DNA of 64,000 nt from NCBI GenBank assembly GCA_015065105.1, contig SVQZ01000007.1, forward strand, positions 1 through 64,000, written 5' to 3'. The stretch comes from Oscillospiraceae bacterium. GTDB taxonomy: Bacteria; Bacillota; Clostridia; Oscillospirales; CAG-272. Under the pieces are notes generated by a model that did no database searches, was not told the origin of the DNA, and worked only from the letters and a program-made list of their open reading frames with translations. Shown here piece after piece: positions 24,101-32,950 of this stretch. Position numbers and translations under genes: made by a program. Each line of letters begins with the position of its first letter. Position 1 is the first letter of the stretch.

Positions 24101-25573
24101 ATGTCAAACTTGACATTGGGTATTACTAAAGTTGGGGATCTGCTGAACAAAAATACAATAACGCAAAATAAAAACGGCAAACCTATTGAAAAAATAAATC
24201 TGTTGATACCTGAGTATCAACGGCCGTATAAATGGACTGCAAAAAATGCAAATCAGTTACTTGATGATATTATATTTGCCAAAAATGAAAATAAAGAGGT
24301 TTACCGTGTTGGTACTTTAATATTACATAAAGACGAGAATGGTTATAATATCGTAGATGGACAACAGAGAATAACAACCTTTTCATTGTTATTTAAAGCT
24401 CTTGGTGTTAAAAACATCTCTTTTTTAGATCAGCGGCTTATCAATAATCCTTATAATAAGTATAATGTTATCAATAATTACCGTACGTTAAAACGTCGTT
24501 CAGATAATTTAACTAAAGGCAAAAAGGAAATCCTTGAGTATATACAAAATAATTGTGAGATGATAGTTGTTATTACCGAAGATATTTCAGAAGCCTTTCA
24601 ATTTTTTGATTCACAAAATGCCCGAGGTAAAAAATTATATCCTCATGACCTGTTAAAAGCATATCATTTAAGAGAGATGAATGATTTTGATGCAGATAAT
24701 ACCGAAAAGACCGTTAAAATATGGGAAGATTTAGATCAAAAAAAATTGGCTGATTTGTTTTCAGAATATTTATACCGTATAAAAGAATGGGTAAAAGGGA
24801 ACAAAACAGGAGAATTAAATGAGCAGAATATTGATATATTCAAAGGTGTAAATTCGCATGATAATTTTCCTTATGCACAGTATTATAAAGGTGCGTATGC
24901 TTATGCAGACAATATAAATCGCTCAGCAATTCCTTTTGTAACAGGAATGCAGAAGCTTATTCCATTTCAATTGGATACACCGATAATTGCCGGTAAACCC
25001 TTCTTTGATTATACTAAACATTACTTTGACATTTTGGAAGACATTAAAAATAATGATAAATATATTGGTTATTTTATTAATGATAATGAAGTGGTGAAAA
25101 CACTTGAACTGCCAAAATATAAAAACGGGGTTGGTAACGGTATAGCAAGAAAAATGCTTGACACGGCGATTCTTTTATATGTTGATCGTTTTTGCCCCGA
25201 AAAACCGAGTAAAGCAGATATTGAAATGTTAGATCAATTCTTCATTTTTGCTTTTATTTGGGCGTATTCATTAAGAGCTCAGTATCAAAACTTAGGTTGG
25301 GCAGCGGCACAGAATTATATTATGGGTAATAGTAATAAAGAATTATTAAATTCTTTTAATATTTATAAAATAATAACTGAAAGCGATTCACCTATTATAT
25401 TACTTAGTATTCTTTCGGATAAATTAGTTCCTTTGTCATTTGTAAATTTGCCGATTTACGATAAAAACAATAAAGCCAAGCTTGAAAATGTTGAAAAAAA
25501 AGATGATAAAGGAGTATATCAAAACTATTTGTATTTCTTTTTAAAGTATAACTTTTGGAGGGGAGAAAAATGA
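24101..25573 (+). CDS. DUF262 domain protein, GmrS-like
   Basis: A 490-residue protein with the DUF262 (ParB/sulfiredoxin-like) signature: IPEYQRPYKW near residue 38, VGTLILHKD and the catalytic-type DGQQRITTF near 88-96, then FDSQNARGKKLYPHDLLKAY. These domains form the nucleotide-hydrolysing half of type IV restriction enzymes such as GmrSD. No DUF1524/HNH motif is visible in the C-terminal half. A good AAAGGAG ribosome binding site precedes the start. The stop overlaps the start of the next gene (ATGA), so the two are translationally coupled and probably form one anti-phage system. Confidence 0.85.
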   Translation: MSNLTLGITKVGDLLNKNTITQNKNGKPIEKINLLIPEYQRPYKWTAKNANQLLDDIIFAKNENKEVYRVGTLILHKDENGYNIVDGQQRITTFSLLFKALGVKNISFLDQRLINNPYNKYNVINNYRTLKRRSDNLTKGKKEILEYIQNNCEMIVVITEDISEAFQFFDSQNARGKKLYPHDLLKAYHLREMNDFDADNTEKTVKIWEDLDQKKLADLFSEYLYRIKEWVKGNKTGELNEQNIDIFKGVNSHDNFPYAQYYKGAYAYADNINRSAIPFVTGMQKLIPFQLDTPIIAGKPFFDYTKHYFDILEDIKNNDKYIGYFINDNEVVKTLELPKYKNGVGNGIARKMLDTAILLYVDRFCPEKPSKADIEMLDQFFIFAFIWAYSLRAQYQNLGWAAAQNYIMGNSNKELLNSFNIYKIITESDSPIILLSILSDKLVPLSFVNLPIYDKNNKAKLENVEKKDDKGVYQNYLYFFLKYNFWRGEK

Positions 25574-27615
25574 GTAACAAAACATTACCTCTAAGCGAGC
25601 TTTCTATTGCGGAATTGTATAATAGCAGTAAAAAAAGTATTTTTGAAGTTCCGATTTATCAAAGAAATTATGCTTGGGAAAAGGAAGAAATAACAACGCT
25701 TATACAAGATGTTTATGATGCTTATAAAAAAGGATCTGATGTATATTTTATAGGAACTCTTGTAACATTTGTAAAGGATGACAATGTTTACGAAGTTATC
25801 GATGGTCAGCAAAGGCTTACAACAATAAATCTCGTTTTAAATGCACTTGGTATAAAACCTAATAATCCTCTTACATACAAAGCACGAAAAAAGTCAAATA
25901 ACACAATTAAAAATATTCCGGATTTTAACATTGAAGAGAGAGATAATGGGATCATTAACGGATATAATTATGCTAAGACAGCAATTAAAGAGATAATTGA
26001 AGAAGGTTGTGTTGAAGAATTTAGATCCTATTTTTTAGATTATGTTCATATAATTCGTTATGATGTACCGAAAGATATTGATCTGAATCATTATTTTGAA
26101 ATAATGAATTCAAGAGGAGAACAGCTTGAAAAGCATGAAATTATAAAAGCACGTTTGATCGGAATGTTAGAAAACGATCACGACAAATCTATATTTAACA
26201 ATATATGGGAATGTTGCTCTGAGATGGGGGTATATATACAGCAAAAATACAATGATTCTTGTGTTTTTGGTGAAAATATTTGTGAGTTTTCTATAGGATC
26301 GTTTGAAGAGATCATTTTTGAACAGAAAAACAATGAAAAGACTATTTCTATCAATGAATTGATAGAAAATGAAACATCTACTGAATTCAATAATCCGAAT
26401 TTAAAAGATGAAAGACCTGATTCGTTTCAACCGATTATTGACTTCCCTAATTTTCTTTTAACTGTTTTAAAAGTCACAAGAATTATAAATGAATCTGACT
26501 TTAATCCTTTGCTGTTTAACTTGGATGATAAAGAATTAATTAACGAGTTTGAACAACTTGACTTTTCTAAATATGGTGGTGAATCGAATTTCAGTAAGAT
26601 TTTTGCTTATAATCTATTAAAAGCAAAATATCTTTTGGATAACTATATTGTTCATCATTCAAATGAAGATGACAGTATAGATAATAATCCTTGGAAACTT
26701 CAGTATTGGCATAAAGATAAACGTCACGGTTTGCTGAAAAATTTGAGTGAAGATATTGATTCCCAACAAAACTTGTTACAATTATTGTCTATGTTCGAGG
26801 TTTCGTTCACTCCAAGGCAGCGAAAAAATTATTTATTTTATTGTTTACTGTTTTTATTCGACAATTATACCACCGAAACTTATGATGAAGAGATTTTACC
26901 TAAATACGAAAAATTTCTTGAAGATTTAGCAGAAAAGTATCTCTGTGATGTGTACATGATTCATGAAAAACTTAACAATATTAATGTACCAAAACCCGGT
27001 AGTTTTGACGAAGCAATATTGGTAAATAATCGTTTGTATTTGTCTTCTAAAGGAGTTAACAGGGATGAGTTTGAAAGAATATACGGAAATGGTAATTTTG
27101 CATCAAAAGGTGTACCTTTGTTCGTGTTCAATTACATTGATTATAAAATATGGAAGTATTATGCTTATACCCTTCGTGGCGAAAAAACGAAGGAAGGTAG
27201 TACAGAACGAAAGCAATTTTTTGATAAACTCGGTTGCGGGGATTTTGGTCTGGATATTTTCAACCAGTTTTATTTTTCAAGAACAAGAAGAAGTCTGGAG
27301 CACTATTTTCCGCAAGCCAATATATCTGATGATATAATTGACATTAATCAAATTAATTGTATTGGTAATTATGCAATGATCGGTAGTGATGTAAACAGTT
27401 CGGGTTCCAATTGGAGCCCAAAAACAAAACTGGATCATTATCTTGATTCTTCGGGTAAGATAAAACAAGTAAGTGTTGCTTCTTTGAAATTTATGATTAT
27501 GATGCAAATCTGTAAGGATAATTTGGGCAAGAAGCAGAATGGAAACGAATGGACTTTCGAAGATATTAAAAATCACCAAAACTGTATGTTAGATATTTTA
27601 TTGATGACAATATAA
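25570..27615 (+). CDS. DUF262-DUF1524 protein, GmrSD-type restriction enzyme
   Basis: A 681-residue protein with an N-terminal DUF262 domain (PIYQRNYAWEKEE, VIDGQQRLTTINL) and a C-terminal DUF1524 HNH-like nuclease region: RSLEHYFPQ, then IGNYAMIGSDVNSSGSNWS. This is the fused form of GmrSD-type type IV restriction enzymes, which cut modified phage DNA. ATG 25570 is chosen over TTG 25555, because GGAGGGG lies directly upstream and the ATGA overlap with the preceding stop is typical of coupled genes. The middle 300 residues are not recognised. Confidence 0.85.
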   Translation: MSNKTLPLSELSIAELYNSSKKSIFEVPIYQRNYAWEKEEITTLIQDVYDAYKKGSDVYFIGTLVTFVKDDNVYEVIDGQQRLTTINLVLNALGIKPNNPLTYKARKKSNNTIKNIPDFNIEERDNGIINGYNYAKTAIKEIIEEGCVEEFRSYFLDYVHIIRYDVPKDIDLNHYFEIMNSRGEQLEKHEIIKARLIGMLENDHDKSIFNNIWECCSEMGVYIQQKYNDSCVFGENICEFSIGSFEEIIFEQKNNEKTISINELIENETSTEFNNPNLKDERPDSFQPIIDFPNFLLTVLKVTRIINESDFNPLLFNLDDKELINEFEQLDFSKYGGESNFSKIFAYNLLKAKYLLDNYIVHHSNEDDSIDNNPWKLQYWHKDKRHGLLKNLSEDIDSQQNLLQLLSMFEVSFTPRQRKNYLFYCLLFLFDNYTTETYDEEILPKYEKFLEDLAEKYLCDVYMIHEKLNNINVPKPGSFDEAILVNNRLYLSSKGVNRDEFERIYGNGNFASKGVPLFVFNYIDYKIWKYYAYTLRGEKTKEGSTERKQFFDKLGCGDFGLDIFNQFYFSRTRRSLEHYFPQANISDDIIDINQINCIGNYAMIGSDVNSSGSNWSPKTKLDHYLDSSGKIKQVSVASLKFMIMMQICKDNLGKKQNGNEWTFEDIKNHQNCMLDILLMTI

Positions 27616-27646
27616 ATATTTGATTTAAGGATGATTTTAAGAAAGA

Positions 27647-27816
27647 AACGCAACGTAAACGTTGAGCTTGCAAACGGTTGTTACGGTTACATCGCAACAA
27701 AGAAAGCATTTTCCGAGGGCGGCTATGAGGTTACTCTCGACCGCTACGTAAATATGTCGGAGGATACAGGGGATATCATGGTAGATACCCTTGTGGATCT
27801 TCAGAAGGATCTATAA
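27647..27816 (+). pseudogene. Detached 3' end of a ceramidase-like gene
   Basis: The last 56 codons of a second ceramidase-like allele, kept in frame through the stop. It encodes a peptide identical to the intact gene's C-terminus except for Glu to Asp near the end. An open frame from ATG 27631 exists, but the fragment lacks the catalytic part and a ribosome binding site. The mostly silent divergence shows it separated from the left copy while still part of a working gene. Confidence 0.88.
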
Positions 27817-27822
27817 AGCAAT

Positions 27823-27853
27823 AACAGGACGGATCCTGAGATCCGTCCTGTTT
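27823..27853 (+). terminator. Terminator behind the right repeat copy
   Basis: AACAGGACGGAT-CCTGAG-ATCCGTCCTGTTT, a 12-bp stem; probably the original terminator of the ceramidase-like gene at this locus. Confidence 0.85.
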
Positions 27854-27870
27854 GTGAAGTAAAAGATATT

Positions 27871-27900
27871 TTGCATACCGAACACGCGAGCCTTTATAAT
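27871..27900 (+). promoter_or_regulatory. Promoter of the WG-repeat lipoprotein gene
   Basis: TTGCAT (27871-27876), 18 bases and TATAAT (27895-27900). Confidence 0.65.
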
Positions 27901-27929
27901 ATAATTACTTTTAAGCAAGGAGAAATATT

Positions 27930-29162
27930 ATGAAAAGGATCATTACATTATTAATTGCAGGAGCAATGCTTCTCGGTATGTGCTCATGCAGCGTAAGCCG
28001 ACCCCCTGTAGAAAGGGAAGAAAATGTTGCTGTCGAGGAAAAGAAAAAAAAGGAATCCTCACAGCAAAATGACTCCGAAAGCATATTCGGTGAAGCGTCC
28101 GAGGAGGCGGAAAAGCCATATACGGTAATTGCCGAGAATGTCTTTAGCGAGGGCGATATTCAGCCTGTTTATGGAGACGGTATCATGTACACCTTCGGTT
28201 ACTGTGAGTATAACGACGGTGAGGAGATCTACCTTGTTGATTATGAAGGAAAAAAGACTGCCGTCTTAGGAGAATATGATTCAGAGGAGAGAAGGGTCTC
28301 CTACTGTGATGTCTGCGGTGAATACAGAGTTGGCTCTTATACCGTTGATCCCGAAACGCTTCAGCTTATTAATAATTACGAGGGACACGGCGGTAGAAGT
28401 ATTGTAGGCTTTGATCCAGATTCGGGTATATTCTATGATCTATGGGGCGATTGGCCTACCGAAATGACCGAATGGGATGCTTGCAGTGTAGTTCCCGTGG
28501 TTAAGCCGGTAGAGGCTACCGAGGAACAGATAACGTACGGTTTGGAATATGGCTGTGAGCTTACCGGTGAATATGTGCTGACCTTGGGTAATAAAGCGGT
28601 GGAACGGGGCTATGAATATGCCCTTGAATTTGACAGTGACGGTATTGCGGCACTTTGTAAGGAGGGTAAGTGGGGATATTTCAACTCTGCAGGCGAACAG
28701 ATATTACCCTGCGAGTATGATGCATCTGCTTATACATATACGGATTACAGTATAGACAGAAAGGTGTCTATCCCCTATTCCTCCTCCTTTGGCTATATAG
28801 CAGTATGTAAGGACGGAATGTGGGGCTATGCAGACCTTGAGGGTAACATGGTCACCGATCTTGAGTTTGAGGAAGCACGTCCCGTTTATATGGGCAAGGC
28901 ATGGGTAAAAATGGACGGTGCATGGTCGGTTATTTCCTTCGGAGAATATACGGATATTATAAGCGAGGAGGAGGCTTCCGCCATTGCCGGGGAATACGGT
29001 GATGATGTGACCTATAGTCCCGAGCTTAACGGCAAGTACTACGGAACTGTCTCCTACGGCTTCAGAAATGTGGACGAATACGGATATTTAAGCGACTTCT
29101 GGGTACTTTTTAACGGCGAGGTATATACATCGAGTTCGAGAAACTACGAATATAATTTCTGA
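27930..29162 (+). CDS. WG-repeat lipoprotein
   Basis: A 410-residue predicted lipoprotein: a lipoprotein-type signal (MLLGMCSCS, lipid Cys probably residue 20), an acidic linker rich in Glu/Lys/Ser (about 30-65), then WG-type repeats such as KEGKWGYFNSAGEQILPCEY and KDGMWGYADLEGN. WG repeats form beta-rich surface domains of unknown binding function. An AAGGAG ribosome binding site precedes the start. Neighbours give no functional clue. Confidence 0.8.
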   Translation: MKRIITLLIAGAMLLGMCSCSVSRPPVEREENVAVEEKKKKESSQQNDSESIFGEASEEAEKPYTVIAENVFSEGDIQPVYGDGIMYTFGYCEYNDGEEIYLVDYEGKKTAVLGEYDSEERRVSYCDVCGEYRVGSYTVDPETLQLINNYEGHGGRSIVGFDPDSGIFYDLWGDWPTEMTEWDACSVVPVVKPVEATEEQITYGLEYGCELTGEYVLTLGNKAVERGYEYALEFDSDGIAALCKEGKWGYFNSAGEQILPCEYDASAYTYTDYSIDRKVSIPYSSSFGYIAVCKDGMWGYADLEGNMVTDLEFEEARPVYMGKAWVKMDGAWSVISFGEYTDIISEEEASAIAGEYGDDVTYSPELNGKYYGTVSYGFRNVDEYGYLSDFWVLFNGEVYTSSSRNYEYNF

Positions 29163-29302
29163 TATTGCAAAATGTGGTATGCACCTCGGGGGTCTGTTGA
29201 CCTTTGGGGTGTTTTTCTGAAACAGCAAAATGATTACAAAAGATTATATACAAACGGGGAAAGTTGTGCTGTGATCGAGATATCATTAACGGAGGTTTGG
29301 AT

Positions 29303-29430
29303 ATGAAAAGGTCTGCCGGTGTTTTCTTTTCATGCGTTTTTATCATAATATTGATTTCAGCTTTGTCTTTGGCAATGTCGGTACACGCCGAGGAATATTC
29401 GGGCTAATGCGGTTACAGCCTTGAAAATTA
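29303..29430 (+). pseudogene. Truncated BspA-like leucine-rich protein (signal peptide only)
   Basis: A good ribosome binding site (GGAGG, 29291-29295) precedes a 34-codon frame encoding a complete signal peptide ending AEEYSG, then TAA (29405-29407). The frame continues after the stop as CGYSLEN. In the intact leucine-rich proteins of this window the same place reads YSGKCGNN or TGKCGKN, so a Lys codon (AAA) appears to have become TAA, and the rest has been lost. A free 34-residue secreted peptide cannot be excluded. The 29163-29302 stretch before it shows no gene. Confidence 0.65.
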
Positions 29431-29441
29431 GTATATATTAA

Positions 29442-29473
29442 AAAATCCGTTGCGGAATGCCGCAACGGATTTT
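29442..29473. terminator. Bidirectional terminator
   Basis: AAAATCCGTTGCGG-AATG-CCGCAACGGATTTT, a perfect 14-bp stem. It directly adjoins the stop of the minus-strand AEC transporter gene, where the T-run on the minus strand is longest. Confidence 0.9.
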
Positions 29474-29474
29474 G

Positions 29475-30407
29475 CTATACAAAAAGATTAAATAATGTAA
29501 GTATCAATGGAATTGTTGCTACCGAGAATACGGTTGCAATTCCCACACCCAGAGCCGCGTATTCAGGCTTGATATCGTATTTTTCCGCAAATACGGTGGT
29601 GGTTGCCGCTGTAGGCATTGCTGCCATAAGAACGGTAAAAAGTGCAATTGTTTCGGGAAGTCTTAACAGGATTACCGTTGCGCCTATGATAACGGGGAAA
29701 ATTATCAGCTTACAAAGACAGAGCCAATATACCTTTATGTTGGTAAAAAGCTTTTTGTAAGGGAGCTTTGCGAGCACTCCGCCGATAATGAGCATGGATA
29801 TGGGGGTGGAAAGTCCGCCTAAATAATCCATGGTGGATAAAAGGGGCTTTGGCATGGGTATCTGTAAAACGTAGATAAGAATACCTATTAAAGAGGGGAT
29901 AGTACCGAAATTGATGAATATCTTTTTCGGGCTAATCTTTATCTCCGGGTTTGCCTTGCCTAATATGTAAAGTCCGTAGGTCCACGAGAGAATGTTGAAG
30001 GAGATACAGTAAAACGCTCCCCAGAATACACCCTTAGGACCTATTACCGCCGATAAAACGGGGAAGCCGTAGAATGCGGCATTTTCAAACATTGAAGCAT
30101 ATTGGAATATCTGTCTTTCACTTTTATCGCGAAGAGGTCTTGAGCAAAGAAATCCGAATGCCGCTGCAATTATATGAAGCACAAGGGATAAAAGCACGAT
30201 AAGTGCACCCTCTTTAAGATTTTCTGCGGAATACTCCACGTTTACAAGGGAGGAAATAAGCAGAAAGGGCTGTGCTATACATAATATCAGGTTCGAGAGT
30301 CTTTTTGAAAGGCTCTCATCGATTATATTTAATTTTCTTGATGCGAACCCCACCGTCACCAGCAGGAACATCGTTATAACGACGTTAGCCGAAACCGAAA
30401 TGTCCAA
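29475..30407 (-). CDS. AEC-family (auxin efflux carrier-like) transporter
   Basis: A 310-residue membrane protein with about 10 hydrophobic segments. The N-terminal TVGFASRKLNIIDE (residues about 17-30) and the late GGVLAKLPYKKLF match the AEC family, whose bacterial members export or exchange organic acids such as malate. The start is a TTG, supported by family-like N-terminal length and an AGGT about nine bases upstream; the next ATG would cut into the first helix. A strong promoter lies in front of it. Confidence 0.82.
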   Translation of the reverse strand: MDISVSANVVITMFLLVTVGFASRKLNIIDESLSKRLSNLILCIAQPFLLISSLVNVEYSAENLKEGALIVLLSLVLHIIAAAFGFLCSRPLRDKSERQIFQYASMFENAAFYGFPVLSAVIGPKGVFWGAFYCISFNILSWTYGLYILGKANPEIKISPKKIFINFGTIPSLIGILIYVLQIPMPKPLLSTMDYLGGLSTPISMLIIGGVLAKLPYKKLFTNIKVYWLCLCKLIIFPVIIGATVILLRLPETIALFTVLMAAMPTAATTTVFAEKYDIKPEYAALGVGIATVFSVATIPLILTLFNLFV

Positions 30408-30443
30408 AATCTAAACCTATCCTTAATTGAAATGATAAATTGA

Positions 30444-30472
30444 ATTGTACTACTTAAATAAAGATTTGTCAA
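30444..30472 (-). promoter_or_regulatory. Promoter of the AEC transporter gene
   Basis: The minus strand reads TTGACA (30472-30467), 17 bases, TACAAT (30449-30444). The -35 box overlaps the end of the upstream udg gene. Confidence 0.78.
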
Positions 30473-31029
30473 GCCTTCGGGGTCAGCTCGTCTAAACGTG
30501 CCTTTATCATTTTCATATCTGTAAGCATACCCTCTTTTTTGTGGGGGTCTCGGAGAAGAAGGGAAGGATGGTAAACGGCAGTCATTTCGAAATTACCCTT
30601 TTTGTACCACTTGCCGTGTTCCTTTAATATCTTAAAATTGGGATCAATAAGTCTCATTGCCGATATTCTTCCGAGGCAAACTATTATTCTGGGTTTTATG
30701 AGTCTTATCTGATCACGCAGATATTCGATACACATATCCTGCTCGGAGGGCAGGGGGTCGCGGTTCTTCGGAGGACGGCATTTAAGCATATTTGCTATGT
30801 AAACGTCATCGCGGGAGATTCCTACCGCATCAAGATACTTATCAAAGAGCTTCCCCGCTCTGCCAACGAAGGGAGTACCGGTAAGGTCCTCGTTTTCGCC
30901 GGGTGCTTCTCCTATGAACATAAGGTCGGCATTTTTGTTTCCGCATCCGAAAACGCAGTTCGTTCTGGTTTTGCAAAGCTCGCATTTTGTACATTCACTG
31001 CACTGCTTTTCAAGTTCTTCCCAAGTCAT
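30469..31029 (-). CDS. Family 4 uracil-DNA glycosylase
   Basis: A 186-residue DNA repair enzyme that removes uracil from DNA and carries an Fe-S cluster. Cysteines at about 10, 13, 16 and 19 and the motifs GEAPGENEDLTGTPFVGRAG and ANMLKCRPPKNRDP are characteristic; YHPSLLL near the end supplies the late His motif. The length is typical. It lies 12 bases downstream of mecA on the same strand, so they are probably co-transcribed. Confidence 0.93.
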   Translation of the reverse strand: MTWEELEKQCSECTKCELCKTRTNCVFGCGNKNADLMFIGEAPGENEDLTGTPFVGRAGKLFDKYLDAVGISRDDVYIANMLKCRPPKNRDPLPSEQDMCIEYLRDQIRLIKPRIIVCLGRISAMRLIDPNFKILKEHGKWYKKGNFEMTAVYHPSLLLRDPHKKEGMLTDMKMIKARLDELTPKA

Positions 31030-31041
31030 TTTAAATTCCTT

Positions 31042-31599
31042 TCAATATAGCGGAGAAAGCCTTTCTACCGCGTTGTTGATACATAACACATCGCAATACT
31101 CAAGGATGTGGTATATATAGCTTTTATTTTCCCGCCGTTCGGCGTATTCATTTATAAATTCGGTGCCGTTGACTGTATCAAGGATAAGATAATAATCGTT
31201 ATCCTTGTGATACACCGAGGATCTTCCTATGTAATTCTTATGCTTGAGCACCGAGAGCACCTTAAGAAGGGAGTTTATAGAGCAAAAGACGTATATATTA
31301 ACTGCACTGTGTGCGTTTTCCCTTATTTCAAGAAAGGCAGACGCGCTTTTGTCGGTGTTCAGCTTGGTTACAAACATTTCACAGCCTCCGCCCTTACCCT
31401 TGAAGAGCTGGACGCTGATTTTTGAATTTGCCGCATCAAAGCCGGTTCTGTGCTTGACATCGTCGAGTATGCTCCAGAAAGCTCTTCTTGTTTCGGTCTT
31501 ATCGTAATCTACCGAATCAATATTAAGAGAGTATTTTTCCATATCTTTATCCGACAGCATTATTTTCAGTTTACTGTCACCGATTATGATCAATTCCAT
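31042..31599 (-). CDS. mecA: Adaptor protein MecA
   Basis: A 185-residue homologue of MecA, the ClpC adaptor that delivers proteins such as ComK for degradation in Firmicutes. The N-terminal domain (MELIIIGDSKLKIMLSDKDM and then RRAFWSILDDVKHRTGF) is the best-conserved part; an acidic/variable linker and a C-terminal domain ending near the ALS-like SPLY tail follow. The start is preceded by GAGGAAGTGGTGAA. Its operon partner is the uracil-DNA glycosylase gene. Confidence 0.85.
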   Translation of the reverse strand: MELIIIGDSKLKIMLSDKDMEKYSLNIDSVDYDKTETRRAFWSILDDVKHRTGFDAANSKISVQLFKGKGGGCEMFVTKLNTDKSASAFLEIRENAHSAVNIYVFCSINSLLKVLSVLKHKNYIGRSSVYHKDNDYYLILDTVNGTEFINEYAERRENKSYIYHILEYCDVLCINNAVERLSPLY

Positions 31600-31620
31600 T
31601 TCACCACTTCCTCTGCTATT

Positions 31621-31649
31621 ATTATAAGCGCAAAAGTGTAAAAATGTAA
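31621..31649 (-). promoter_or_regulatory. Promoter of the mecA-udg pair
   Basis: The minus strand reads TTACAT (31649-31644), 17 bases, TATAAT (31626-31621), just ahead of the mecA ribosome binding site. The -35 box is weak. Confidence 0.55.
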
Positions 31650-31667
31650 CCCCAAAAAATATGGAAA

Positions 31668-32903
31668 TCAGTATATTTCTTTAAAGACCGCACAGATATC
31701 CTCGGTATTTTTACTTATTTCGGAATATCCGTAGAAAGCGGAGCCGATATAGCTTTTCTTTGTACGTGCATACTCGATCTGATCGCGGATCTCCTTGCTT
31801 GTCTGCCATGCGGGTATCTTATACACCGCATGAGATATTATAAGAGGTATATCGGTACCGCTAAGCTGCTTGTCCCACCAGTCTGCGAGCTCACCGTAGG
31901 GAGCGGTGCTATGCTCAAATTCCCAATATATCTGAGGTGCGATAAAATCTATATACCCGCCCTCTATCCATGCAAGGGCGTCGCAGTAGATTGCATCGTA
32001 AGCGCTTAAACCCTTTGTGGCAGAGCCGCCGTTTGAACCGTCGTTATTCCGCCATATTCCGAAGGGTGAAATACCGAAATAGCATTTGCCGTTAATGGCG
32101 GTATAGGATTCCTTAATAAGTGAGTTTACGTTTGATCTCCGCCATTGGTCAAGGGGAAGCGAGTTTCCGTGCTTTATGTATGAGATGCTGTCATCAAATA
32201 CCATGTTCTCGACGGGATAGGGATAAAAATAATCGTCGAAAACAATGGCATCAACGGGATAATTCTCAGCAATTTCACGGACCCCTGCCGTGATAAGCTC
32301 TCTGACCTCTGGGTTTCCCGGGTCATAGTATAAAGCCCCGTTGTAGCTGACCGTATATTCCGGGTTTGATCTTGCGGGGTTGCTTTCTGCCAAGACCGAA
32401 GTATTCGTTCCGCTTGTGGTGACTCTCAAGGGATTTACCCATGCACAGACGGCGATTCCCTTATCGTGGGAGCTTTGTATAAGATAATCAAGAATGTCTG
32501 TATCTTCGGGAAAAGCCTGCCCTTGTTTTTTTACAAGATAAGACGAGGAAGGGAATATATCTGATTTATACAGAGCATCCGATGCGGGGCGCACCTGGAA
32601 TACTATGGTATTCATGGAATTCCTTTTTGCCGTTTCGATTATCGAGTTTATCTCTTTTTTCAGCTCGTCCGAACTCAGGTCATTTGAGGAAGGAAAGTTT
32701 ATATTGGAAACCGAAGCTACCCAAAGAGCCCGTATCTCCTTGTCTTTTTCGAGTATCTCGGATATTAAATTCGTTTCACTCTCGATCTTGTCCTGCTTGA
32801 AAATACAGGCAAGACCGAACAACGTTACGCTCGTAACGCAGATGAAGGCAAAAACCGTAAGTAATACGTTTAATTTCCGTGAATCGAAGCTTCTCTGATC
32901 CAT
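31668..32903 (-). CDS. GHL10-type glycoside hydrolase-like surface protein
   Basis: A 411-residue protein with one N-terminal membrane segment (about 13-33) and an extracellular GHL10 (DUF187, YngK-like) TIM-barrel domain. Signatures are EIRALWVASVSNINFPS, IVFQVRPASDALY, the barrel strand VCAWVNPLRVT and DAIVFDDYFYPYP with the acidic pair. Characterised relatives act on peptidoglycan-type glycans or are uncharacterised. It is likely anchored in the cytoplasmic membrane facing the wall. It sits upstream of mecA with a 68-base gap. Confidence 0.85.
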   Translation of the reverse strand: MDQRSFDSRKLNVLLTVFAFICVTSVTLFGLACIFKQDKIESETNLISEILEKDKEIRALWVASVSNINFPSSNDLSSDELKKEINSIIETAKRNSMNTIVFQVRPASDALYKSDIFPSSSYLVKKQGQAFPEDTDILDYLIQSSHDKGIAVCAWVNPLRVTTSGTNTSVLAESNPARSNPEYTVSYNGALYYDPGNPEVRELITAGVREIAENYPVDAIVFDDYFYPYPVENMVFDDSISYIKHGNSLPLDQWRRSNVNSLIKESYTAINGKCYFGISPFGIWRNNDGSNGGSATKGLSAYDAIYCDALAWIEGGYIDFIAPQIYWEFEHSTAPYGELADWWDKQLSGTDIPLIISHAVYKIPAWQTSKEIRDQIEYARTKKSYIGSAFYGYSEISKNTEDICAVFKEIY

Positions 32904-32921
32904 TTTTAAACCTCGTTATTT

Positions 32922-32950
32922 AGAATATCATATTTTTTTCCTTTATGCAA
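32922..32950 (-). promoter_or_regulatory. Probable promoter of the GHL10 gene
   Basis: The minus strand reads TTGCAT (32950-32945), 17 bases, TATTCT (32927-32922), about 20 bases before the start. Confidence 0.5.

Larger units (their letters stand above)
24027..27646 (+). mobile_element. AT-rich acquired island carrying a DUF262 gene pair
   Basis: The 3.6-kb segment lies between two near-identical copies of the end of the ceramidase-like gene. Its coding regions use AT-rich codons (AAA, AAT, TTA, ATA) unlike the flanking genes, which prefer C- and G-ending codons. No transposase, integrase or terminal inverted repeat is visible, so it was probably placed by homologous or site-driven recombination at the gene end. 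The exact edges are inferred from the repeat. Confidence 0.6.

Noticed and set aside
27631..27816. A 61-codon gene after the DUF262 pair
   Set aside because: All but the first few codons are the duplicated end of the ceramidase-like gene; no ribosome binding site and no catalytic part.
23857..27816. Simple transposon target-site duplication
   Set aside because: 170 bases is far too long, the copies differ mostly at silent sites, and there are no terminal inverted repeats or transposase.
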